Positions 1 through 5,317 of a stretch of 10,681 nucleotides of DNA are shown here, one piece after another (within the stretch, counting starts at the first letter, position 1; each line of letters begins with the position of its first letter). The translations under genes were made by a program, and so were the position numbers. The notes under the pieces are model-generated. The model was not told the origin of the DNA and made no database searches. It saw nothing but the letters and a program-made list of their open reading frames with translations. The stretch is from CALHAX01 sp038523655 (GTDB lineage: Bacteria > Pseudomonadota > Alphaproteobacteria > Rhizobiales > CALHAX01). The stretch lies in the NCBI GenBank assembly GCA_038523655.1, contig JBCBJG010000095.1:1-10681 (forward strand), given 5' to 3'.

Positions 1-4
1 ATCG

Positions 5-319
5 TCACCCTCCTTCATCTTGGCGCTTGCGCGCCTGTTGCATCGTCATCTCGATCAGCGCGACGAGGTCATTCGCACCTTGCTGGTGCAGCCCGAGCGC
101 CGTGATTTGATCCATCCGCAGTTGACTGCCTGCAGCCCACTGGCGGCGGTGCACCGTCTGGCTTCGCAACCAGTCAAGCACCCGCTCGCCGGCCGGCGTC
201 GTAAACGTGGCGAGGATGTCGTCCTGCACCGAGAAGGCTTGCTCGCGGCGCACCGCCATTTCACGGGAAGACGCGTCATCGACCGGGAAAAATTGGTCGT
301 CGCCACCTAGGTCGATCAT
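5..319 (-). CDS. Bbp19-like phage structural-module protein (104 aa)
   Basis: A small acidic-to-neutral protein directly after the portal gene. The central block (FTTPAGERVLDWLR, about residues 39-52) followed by a C-terminal helix (LHQQGANDLVALIEMTMQQA, residues 77-96) resembles the Bbp19-type family of short-tailed phages: a conserved GxxVLxxL segment, then a Gxx-LV-xI helix. The molecular role of that family is not known to me. The start at 319 is favoured because it forms an ATGA overlap with the portal stop and has GGAGC about 8 bases upstream. The gene ends at the window edge; its last bases read GTGA, so a following gene could start at 8 with GTG, but only eight bases of it would be visible. 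The family call is from residue pattern only and is moderately uncertain; that this is a real gene is well supported by the tight coupling. Confidence 0.7.
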   Translation of the reverse strand: MIDLGGDDQFFPVDDASSREMAVRREQAFSVQDDILATFTTPAGERVLDWLRSQTVHRRQWAAGSQLRMDQITALGLHQQGANDLVALIEMTMQQARKRQDEGG

Positions 320-1917
320 GCGCCGGCTCCGTTCATCATCGGGCCGTCGCCCTGGTCCTGCTGCATTTGCGCCTGGGCAAGTGCCGCGAGCTGCTGCTCC
401 ATTTTCTGGATCTCATCCAGCGAAGGAATGAGCCGCTCGTCGATTTGCAGGTTGCGGGCGATGTCGATCATTGCCTCTTGCACGCGCGGCAGAAACCGCA
501 GGTTCTCTTGCCCGATCGCGAGACCGAGAATTTCGAGCCATTCCACGTAGGCGCGCACTGCGCTCGCCTGTTGCGCTGCCGCAACCGGCGAACGCACAAC
601 GACGCGGTAGACGAGCTGGTCGAGAGTGAGATGCGGTATTTCGAGAAAGCCACGCTTGCCGAGCAGGTCGAGCGTGCGCTGGACTGTCGGCCGCACAACT
701 TCCATGACGAGGCGGCCATAGATGCCGCCATAGTCCTGGGCGAGCTTTTCTTTCCGCTCGAGGATCTCCGTTGGCGACCTCACCGCGCCCGCCTCCGGCG
801 GCAGGGCGTTGTCGAACCCGGCTTGCTTGATCTGCATCCGCTCGTCGTCGACGACGAACATCGACACGTCAAAGCCGTCTCCCATCGGTAGCCGTTTGAT
901 CACCTGCCCAAGCGGACCGGGGCCGTTTGCGACGGTCAGGATTGCGCCGGGCGCCATCGTCGCCGTGTCCGGGTTGAAAACACCGTCGTCTCGCGCGACC
1001 CACAAACCGAGCAGCGCATAGGCAGCTTGCTTTAACGCCAATTCGCGGGCCTTGTTCAGCGTGCGGACACTGGGCAACATAAACATCCCGGGCCCGCGCC
1101 CATAAACCTCCCCCGGGACACGGAGAAAGCGCGCGATCGTCCAGGGGTTGGAGAGATATTCTTCCTCGAATATCGGTGGGTCGTCGGAGATATCGCCGGC
1201 GTAGACAGTCAGGCGGTAGCGGGCGCCTTTCGAGCTGCGTTCTGCGCGCGGGATGGCCCGCGTGTATTGCACCACGCGGATGGTTTTGCCCTCCGCCTGG
1301 TCGGCGTCGGATAGACGCTTTTCGAGCTCGGCCGAGAACCTCGCGTCCGGCCACGTCTCCCGCAGTTCGTCGGAAGTGTACCCGCGCTCGTGGAAAACGC
1401 CGCTGATTTCGTTGTTCGCACCTGGTTCCAGACCGAGCTCGAACGCCGGTGTGGAGACAAAATCCGCCAGAGTTTCGTCCGACCCTTCGCGCACCTGCAT
1501 TGCACCGGTGCCCGCGAATAGGTCGAGATACATTTCATGGCTGGCCATCTCGAACGCGCCGCCCGACAACACGCCCTGAACGAGCTTGCTTGCCTGCGCG
1601 AGCTCTTCGTTGAGCCCCTTGCGATCAATTTCCGCCTGCAGCAACGGGCCGGCCTCAAGCTGAACAAAGTTCACGAACGGCGGCGTGATATCGTTCTGCA
1701 TGCGGCCGGCAAATCGGATCGCCGTGCTGGTCGGAGTGCTGTCGAACAGATGATCGACCCGCGCCTGGCCGCGCGACTGTGTGGAGCGCCCGAACCGGGT
1801 CAGGCCCTCCCGATACGGCAGCACATACCGATAGACGTCGTCGATCAGCGGGGCCCATTCGTCCCGCCGGGCAAACGCACGCTTCTCGCGGCGCCGGATG
1901 GCCTGCATATCGGCCAT
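316..1917 (-). CDS. portal protein, podovirus head-to-tail connector family (533 aa)
   Basis: Likely forms the dodecameric portal ring at the capsid vertex through which DNA is packaged and ejected, and to which the large terminase docks. Length (533 aa) and sequence fit the podovirus head-to-tail connecting protein family: an N-terminal basic helical part (MADMQAIRRREKR), then YRYVLPYREG and LFDSTPTSTAIRFAGRMQNDITPP-like text at about residues 29-80, where an aromatic/proline-rich stretch is followed by a segment that removes or places helices against the clip. The C-terminus (about residues 497-533) is glutamine- and alanine-rich and helical, typical of the flexible portal tail. I chose the ATG at 1917 because it overlaps the stop of the upstream gene as TGATG and because the family begins just here; the frame is open further upstream to 2178 but that extension is arginine-rich and overlaps a better gene. 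Neighbours (terminase upstream, Bbp19-like downstream) agree. Confidence 0.9.
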   Translation of the reverse strand: MADMQAIRRREKRAFARRDEWAPLIDDVYRYVLPYREGLTRFGRSTQSRGQARVDHLFDSTPTSTAIRFAGRMQNDITPPFVNFVQLEAGPLLQAEIDRKGLNEELAQASKLVQGVLSGGAFEMASHEMYLDLFAGTGAMQVREGSDETLADFVSTPAFELGLEPGANNEISGVFHERGYTSDELRETWPDARFSAELEKRLSDADQAEGKTIRVVQYTRAIPRAERSSKGARYRLTVYAGDISDDPPIFEEEYLSNPWTIARFLRVPGEVYGRGPGMFMLPSVRTLNKARELALKQAAYALLGLWVARDDGVFNPDTATMAPGAILTVANGPGPLGQVIKRLPMGDGFDVSMFVVDDERMQIKQAGFDNALPPEAGAVRSPTEILERKEKLAQDYGGIYGRLVMEVVRPTVQRTLDLLGKRGFLEIPHLTLDQLVYRVVVRSPVAAAQQASAVRAYVEWLEILGLAIGQENLRFLPRVQEAMIDIARNLQIDERLIPSLDEIQKMEQQLAALAQAQMQQDQGDGPMMNGAGA

Positions 1918-2144
1918 CAGCCGAGAGTGCTCCCGAGCGCGTCGTCGCCTTCGCGGTATGCGAGCAGGCCACGCTTGCCGCCGGCACGCGTCTGCTTCAA
2001 CGCCTTCAGCTGGCGATCGGTTTTTGCCTCCTGATCGGAGATTTGGCGCGCCTGTTTTTTCTGCGCTTTCGCCGTCTTGACCGCGCCATAAGCGGAGACG
2101 CCAGCGCTTGCGACCATCGCGATCGCAGGCAAAGCTGCTGCCAT
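1917..2144 (-). CDS. small phage protein with N-terminal membrane helix (75 aa)
   Basis: The first 24 residues are almost entirely Ala, Val, Ile, Leu, Gly and Met (MAAALPAIAMVASAGVSAYG), a probable membrane-spanning or membrane-inserting helix. They are followed by a charged helix rich in Lys, Gln and Asp (residues 25-52) and a Gly/Leu-rich tail ending in GSTLG. Small proteins of this layout next to portal genes in short-tailed phages are usually annotated as internal virion or unknown proteins and may enter the host envelope during DNA ejection; this role is inference. The start at 2144 is well fixed: AAGGAG lies 6 bases upstream and the ATG shares one base with the TAA of the preceding gene (TAATG). 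Its stop shares a base with the portal start (TGATG), so the gene sits in a fully coupled string. Confidence 0.75.
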   Translation of the reverse strand: MAAALPAIAMVASAGVSAYGAVKTAKAQKKQARQISDQEAKTDRQLKALKQTRAGGKRGLLAYREGDDALGSTLG

Positions 2145-2602
2145 TACTCGCTCCTTTCCCAGATCCGGAATGGACCAAAATTCATCGGCGTCGGGCAAAA
2201 CCCGCAAAACCGCGCAATGCGCTCGCCCGCTCGATGCCCCGGTGCCACGTGGACCTGCAGACCGTGCGGGAAATCCCCGACGTGCTGCGCGACCAGCGCG
2301 CGCGCCAGGCGCATTACGGCGCCGACGAGCCGGCCGGGGTGGCGGCCGATCTGAAACCAGACATGCCCGATGCCATCACGCTGCACCGCGCCCGTCAGCA
2401 GGATCGGCGCGTCGGTCAGGGACGGCGCATGCACCGCGTATCGGGTGCCGCTCGTCGACTGAATGACCAAGGCGGTGTACCTCCGGATCGGCATTTTCGT
2501 TTGTCCGGTGTCACGAAGAAGCGCGACAACATCCGTTGCGTTGACCGTCGCGGTAACGCGAAGTTGCGCCGGGGGGGACGCGAGATCAGACGCTGAAAAC
2601 AT
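2144..2602 (-). CDS. GNAT-fold-like phage virion-module protein (152 aa)
   Basis: The second half looks like a degenerate N-acetyltransferase (GNAT) fold: a strand with APILLTGAVQRDGIGHVWFQIG (about residues 65-86), a long helix (RLVGAVMRLARALVAQH, 91-107), then a strand HGLQVHVAP (113-121) and AGERIARFCGF (125-135), the usual 'helix then lone G-F' end of GNAT domains. Similar proteins (DUF2833-like) sit beside terminase and portal genes in podoviruses. No substrate can be named and enzymatic activity is doubtful because the acetyl-CoA loop is not recognisable. The start ATG at 2602 lies inside the end of the terminase gene (17-base overlap) and has GGGGGA five bases upstream. The stop TAA is fused to the next start as TAATG. 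Position between terL and portal supports a virion or assembly role. Confidence 0.7.
   Translation of the reverse strand: MFSASDLASPPAQLRVTATVNATDVVALLRDTGQTKMPIRRYTALVIQSTSGTRYAVHAPSLTDAPILLTGAVQRDGIGHVWFQIGRHPGRLVGAVMRLARALVAQHVGDFPHGLQVHVAPGHRAGERIARFCGFCPTPMNFGPFRIWERSE
2151..2156 (-). promoter_or_regulatory. Shine-Dalgarno site deciding the 2144 start
   Basis: The minus strand reads AAGGAG, six bases before the ATG at 2144. It excludes the longer reading-frame start at 2207 and supports the 75-residue product. Confidence 0.8.
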
Positions 2603-4064
2603 CGAAATCCCCCGGTCGGCGTGCGGGCGCAGCGCGGCTTCGGCGGCCGGATGCTGGCGTCAATCTGTTGCCGTCGATCACACCATGCCGCCCCTTCGCT
2701 CCGAGAACCGCGCACTGCAGCGCGTCCTGCACGTCGGAGAAACCGTTGGTTTTGTCCGGGCGGTTTTCGAGGCGGGCGTACTTGCCGACCGCAAGCTGAC
2801 GGTAGCGGTAGTCGGCGTTGAAGCCGCGCCGCAGACGCGGGCATGCTGGCGACAGCAGGAACGACGGGAATTTCCCGTCGATCTGATGCGTGAGCATCTC
2901 GCGCACGGCCTGCAAACGCACCGCGATCGCTTGCGATGGCGATGGATAAATCGGCATCTGCAGCTCGCGCTGAAGGATCTCCGCCCAGGCCTGCAGGTCG
3001 TTCTCGCCCTCCCGGCTGCTGCCCGCGAACCCGGCGGGGTCGCAGTAGATCCGCTCGATTGGGCAATCACCACAGTGTTCGGCCAGGTGCTGCGCGATCA
3101 ACCGCGCGAATGTGCGGGGCCCAGAGCCCAACGCTTCGATCTCATGAATGACGCGCCACTGCCCGTCAGGCATCCACTGGCTGAACACTGCGGCGGCGTT
3201 GAAGCCCTGGTCGAGACCGATGCGCACGGGGATGCCGCGCCGGTAGGTCAACGCATGCGGCGCGACATGCACCTCATCGTTAAACTCCTCGTAGACCGGG
3301 CGGCCATCGCGCGAATATCCGAATTCACTATCGATGAAGCGTTTGATCCACCATGGCTGGTGCGCATTAAGCTCCGCCTGGTCGTCGTAGTAGCCGGGCA
3401 CAAGGTTCTGCAGGTTTTCAGCGCCTGGCGATCGGCCACCGGGCTGCCGGTACAATTTGTATCCGCTTTTCGGATGCTCGACGAAGTCGGTGTAGCAGTA
3501 GTTGTCGGTGTCCGGAGCGTTTAGGTCGCCGATCACGAAGCGCCGGAAGTTCGTGCGCTCGGCGAACCAACGCTGCGGAGGAAAACGCCCGATGCGTCCG
3601 ACGACGTAGGTCATCACGTCTGGGCGGACCAAGTCCATTTCGTTTAGCCACGCGGCGGTAAATTCATATCCGCGGAGCGCATCTTCGACGCGACGATCTC
3701 CGAGCGCGAGGAAGTGCATTTCAAAACGGAGCGGGCCGGCGCCCGGGAGCTCAAAGTCGAGCTTGTGGCTCGCCGGGCGACCTGTCGGGCCATCCCAGCG
3801 CCCCATCGACTTCGGCACCCAGTCCCACCAGGACGGGATCGTCGTCGCGTAGAGGTCGTTGTACGTCTCGCGCACGGTGATTGCCCGGAAATGGCGCACA
3901 CCGTCCTTGCAGACAGGCATCTGAGCGGCGTTCGACAGCAGGTCGAAAGCGCATGTGCCCGTTTTTCCCGATCCTTGCGGCCCCATCAGTGCGCGGACTT
4001 TGGTCTCGCGATCGTTCAGGAACGCCTGCGCGATGGGTCCCGGGGGATTATATTCCGTCAGCAC
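2586..4064 (-). CDS. terL: terminase large subunit (492 aa)
   Basis: Motor ATPase and nuclease that translocates and cuts phage DNA during head filling, acting at the portal. The N-terminal ATPase has Walker A GPQGSGKT (residues 28-35), a Walker B-type segment AAWLNEMD (137-144, with Glu142 as likely catalytic carboxylate) and a coupling-type segment IGDLNAPD (178-185). The C-terminal RNase H-like nuclease has the three expected acidic sites: RIGLDQG (Asp285), IYCDPAG (Asp342) and DVQDAL (Asp444/Asp447). Length fits the family. The start is GTG at 4064, giving MLTEYNPPGP at the N-terminus; GGGGG runs upstream can serve as a weak ribosome site, but this start is less certain than others. Unlike its neighbours, this gene is preceded by a 262-base gap rather than an overlap. 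It overlaps the next gene by 17 bases. Identification is firm. Confidence 0.95.
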   Translation of the reverse strand: MLTEYNPPGPIAQAFLNDRETKVRALMGPQGSGKTGTCAFDLLSNAAQMPVCKDGVRHFRAITVRETYNDLYATTIPSWWDWVPKSMGRWDGPTGRPASHKLDFELPGAGPLRFEMHFLALGDRRVEDALRGYEFTAAWLNEMDLVRPDVMTYVVGRIGRFPPQRWFAERTNFRRFVIGDLNAPDTDNYCYTDFVEHPKSGYKLYRQPGGRSPGAENLQNLVPGYYDDQAELNAHQPWWIKRFIDSEFGYSRDGRPVYEEFNDEVHVAPHALTYRRGIPVRIGLDQGFNAAAVFSQWMPDGQWRVIHEIEALGSGPRTFARLIAQHLAEHCGDCPIERIYCDPAGFAGSSREGENDLQAWAEILQRELQMPIYPSPSQAIAVRLQAVREMLTHQIDGKFPSFLLSPACPRLRRGFNADYRYRQLAVGKYARLENRPDKTNGFSDVQDALQCAVLGAKGRHGVIDGNRLTPASGRRSRAAPARRPGDFDVFSV

Positions 4065-4326
4065 CCCCCAACCCCCGAGCGCCAGGACAATCCATCCTCA
4101 TCAAGTCGACAGATCGGTTTCTGGTTCTGCCGATCGGTGCATGCCCATACCCCTAAACGCACATCAGCGCGCGATTTCCGGGGGGGCCTCGGGTGCGCGC
4201 GCGCCGCGAGAGGGGTGGGGCCCTTCGCGGTCGCGCGCGCCAGCGGGGCGCGGCGGGGGGCGGCACGTCCCACTGATTTCATATCAGTGTGGCTCACGGG
4301 GCTAACGTGTTGTTCTAGAAGCACAA
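4065..4326. other. 262-base gap between small and large terminase genes
   Basis: No convincing gene. The stretch holds several long plus-strand G-runs (4180-4186, 4212-4215, 4217-4220, 4245-4248, 4255-4260), alternating GC tracts (4193-4204 and around 4232-4240), a perfect 7-bp hairpin at 4271-4289 and a weaker 6-bp inverted pair GATCGG/CCGATC at 4112-4117 and 4130-4135. A 90-codon minus frame crosses it, but its product is a low-complexity Arg/Pro/Ala text without a ribosome site. This is the longest gap in the operon. It could hold a packaging (cos or pac) site, an attenuator, or foreign repeat DNA; the sequence alone does not decide. Confidence 0.6.
4271..4289. repeat. perfect 7-bp inverted repeat, CACTGAT-ttcat-ATCAGTG
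   Basis: CACTGAT and ATCAGTG are exact reverse complements separated by five bases. The stem is AT-rich inside a very GC-rich gap and no T-run follows on either strand, so it is not a standard terminator. It may be a protein-binding palindrome, for example for the small terminase or a regulator, but this is inference. Confidence 0.65.
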
Positions 4327-4938
4327 TCACGACCCGTCCGACTGTTTGCCGTCCGACTGTGTCGGATCGGCCTCGCTAAAGCGTTGAAATTCCTCGGTTT
4401 CCTGATCGGTCTCGTCTTCCTCGGTCAGCTCGGTCCGGATCGGGTCGGCGGTCAGCGTCAGGGTGGCAGCGGCGTCGGCTCCCGGCGCTCCGGCGCCAGC
4501 CGATCCATGCATCGAACTACCTTGATTTCCCCCCAGATTGAGCACCAGCACCGGCGTGGTGCCCGGCGGCAGCTCCACAGCAGTCGGTTGCTTCTGGCGC
4601 AGGTACGGCAGCGCCGACTGCGCCGCGCTTACCCGCATCCCGAGCGCCTTTTCCGCGTCTACGCCGTGCTCCTCAGCGAGCATCTTCGTATCCGTCGACA
4701 TCGTCCGCAGCAGGAACTCCAACGGACAGGTGAACCGCTGAAGGTAGTAGGCCGCGACCTCCTGCGTCGCCTTGTTCTGCGAGCCTTTCGGCCGCCCAGG
4801 CCCACGCGCCGTCGCGTCCGCCAGCTCAGGCGACGACGCGGGCAGAGGCCCGGACGGCAGCATCGTCAGCTGCTCTTCGCTGGCGCGCGGAGGGTTCGGG
4901 GCATGCCCAGAGACAGCCGCTTTCACACCGTCACCCAC
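4327..4938 (-). CDS. probable terminase small subunit (203 aa)
   Basis: Would bind the phage packaging site and hand DNA to the large terminase. The protein carries GRPKGSQNK (about residues 48-56 from the chosen start), a segment very common at the N-terminus of phage small-terminase-like proteins, then a helical core (QEVAAYYLQRF to LEFLLRTMSTD) and AAQSALPYLRQKQPTAVE (about 105-122), also typical. The last 35 residues are strongly acidic (Glu/Asp/Gln/Thr). The start is uncertain: GTG at 4938 overlaps the upstream stop by eight bases and has GGGGG seven bases before it; GTG at 4926 or ATG at 4863 (MLPSGPLPAS) are alternatives; the ATG at 4995 would run into repeat DNA and is unlikely. The order before terL agrees, but the gene is flanked on both sides by repeat-rich DNA, so it may be an exchanged cassette. 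Confidence 0.75.
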   Translation of the reverse strand: MGDGVKAAVSGHAPNPPRASEEQLTMLPSGPLPASSPELADATARGPGRPKGSQNKATQEVAAYYLQRFTCPLEFLLRTMSTDTKMLAEEHGVDAEKALGMRVSAAQSALPYLRQKQPTAVELPPGTTPVLVLNLGGNQGSSMHGSAGAGAPGADAAATLTLTADPIRTELTEEDETDQETEEFQRFSEADPTQSDGKQSDGS

Positions 4939-5317
4939 GAATAAACCCCCAATATTCAATAGGTTGGCGAATATTGGAACGGTTGCACCAGCCACCGTTC
5001 CAATGGTGTTCCAGTGTTAAGCTATTGAAACTTAACAATAATCCCCATGTTGGAACGGTTGGAACGCTTGGAACACCCGTATCTGTCTTCACGTGCGCGC
5101 ACGCGCGCTCTCGCATGAGCTGGAACACCGTTCCAACCGTTCCAACCGTTCCAGTGATAAAATTCGCTAGTGATATCAGCGTCTTGCGCTGGAACACCAT
5201 TGGAACACCTGCCCCCCGACCCGTTCCAAAACCGAAGCCCCTCAGGACTTCTTTGAACAGCAGTAGGTCGGGAAGGGCCGGGGGGGACGTCAATTTCAGC
5301 GTGAAATCCCCGCTCAT
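4931..5317 (-). CDS. hypothetical protein whose C-terminal part is encoded by repeat DNA (128 aa)
   Basis: Not recognised. The start is well formed: ATGA overlap with the ATPase stop and GAGAGGG six bases upstream. The first 38 residues or so (MSGDFTLKLTSPP, then DLLLFKEVLRGFGFG) look like an ordinary short phage protein. From about residue 39 the frame runs through the GGAAC cluster, giving GTVGTVGTVFQ (56-66) and GVPSVPTVPT (81-90), then CNRSN and a stop that overlaps the preferred small-terminase start. One reading is a short real gene whose 3' end was extended or replaced when repeat DNA entered; another is a small lead gene that merely couples translation to the terminase. A purely chance frame is possible. 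No fold or function can be given. Confidence 0.45.
   Translation of the reverse strand: MSGDFTLKLTSPPALPDLLLFKEVLRGFGFGTGRGAGVPMVFQRKTLISLANFITGTVGTVGTVFQLMRERACAHVKTDTGVPSVPTVPTWGLLLSFNSLTLEHHWNGGWCNRSNIRQPIEYWGFIRG
4949..4977. repeat. perfect 9-bp AT-rich inverted repeat CCAATATTC/GAATATTGG
   Basis: Arms at 4949-4957 and 4969-4977 are exact reverse complements with an 11-base spacer. It sits just upstream of the preferred small-terminase start and at the edge of the GGAAC repeat cluster, the last two arm bases overlapping the first GGAAC motif. An operator or a small-terminase recognition site is possible; neither is shown by the sequence. Confidence 0.7.
5015..5037. repeat. 7-bp inverted repeat TGTTAAG-N9-CTTAACA
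   Basis: Exact reverse-complement arms at 5015-5021 and 5031-5037 around a nine-base AT-rich spacer, placed between two groups of GGAAC motifs. With the palindrome at 4949-4977 it makes this part locally AT-rich, as would suit easy strand opening. Too weak in GC for an intrinsic terminator. Confidence 0.6.
5049..5146. repeat. 18-bp perfect inverted repeat with alternating purine-pyrimidine loop
   Basis: GTTGGAACGGTTGGAACG (5049-5066) pairs exactly with 5129-5146. The 62-base loop carries ACGTGCGCGCACGCGCGC (5091-5108), an 18-base strictly alternating purine-pyrimidine tract of the kind that can adopt Z-DNA. The tandem 9-mers allow the arms to pair in several registers. A cruciform or long RNA hairpin is predicted from the arms; its use is not known. 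Confidence 0.85.

Larger units (their letters stand above)
4976..5227. repeat. cluster of 13 GGAAC/GTTCC motifs with 9-bp periodicity
   Basis: GGAAC occurs at 4976, 5052, 5061, 5070, 5122, 5191 and 5202; its complement GTTCC at 4997, 5008, 5130, 5139, 5148 and 5223. The core is two tandem blocks: TGGAACGGT, TGGAACGCT, TGGAACACC (5051-5077) and three exact copies of ACCGTTCCA (5127-5153), the reverse complement of the first unit. Because the period is nine bases, the repeats are read in frame as GTVGTV and VPTVPT in the surrounding reading frame. The block lies between the replication ATPase and the small terminase. Possible roles are iteron-like replication origin, a protein-binding array, or a mobile palindromic repeat that settles in phage genomes. 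The pattern itself is certain, the role unknown. Confidence 0.9.

Noticed and set aside
1..8. Start of a further minus-strand gene (GTGA at 5-8)
   Set aside because: Only eight bases are visible, which is not enough to support a gene.
1918..2178. N-terminal extension of the portal frame to 2178
   Set aside because: Basic low-complexity text overlapping the well-supported 75-residue gene, while ATG 1917 shows TGATG coupling and the family N-terminus.
2463..3524. 353-codon plus-strand frame
   Set aside because: Lies fully antisense to the clear large terminase gene; long antisense frames are expected in GC-rich coding DNA.
4180..4260. G-quadruplex
   Set aside because: G-runs are numerous but their spacing does not give four runs with short loops in a convincing way.
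4065..4326. Intrinsic terminator between the terminase genes
   Set aside because: Hairpins here have no T-run on either strand and the operon continues in the same direction.
4058..4330. 90-codon minus-strand frame in the terminase gap, starting GTG with a GTGA overlap to the small terminase stop
   Set aside because: Arg/Pro/Ala-rich low-complexity product, no ribosome site, includes the hairpin and G-runs; it reads like translated noncoding DNA. The overlaps at both ends leave slight doubt.
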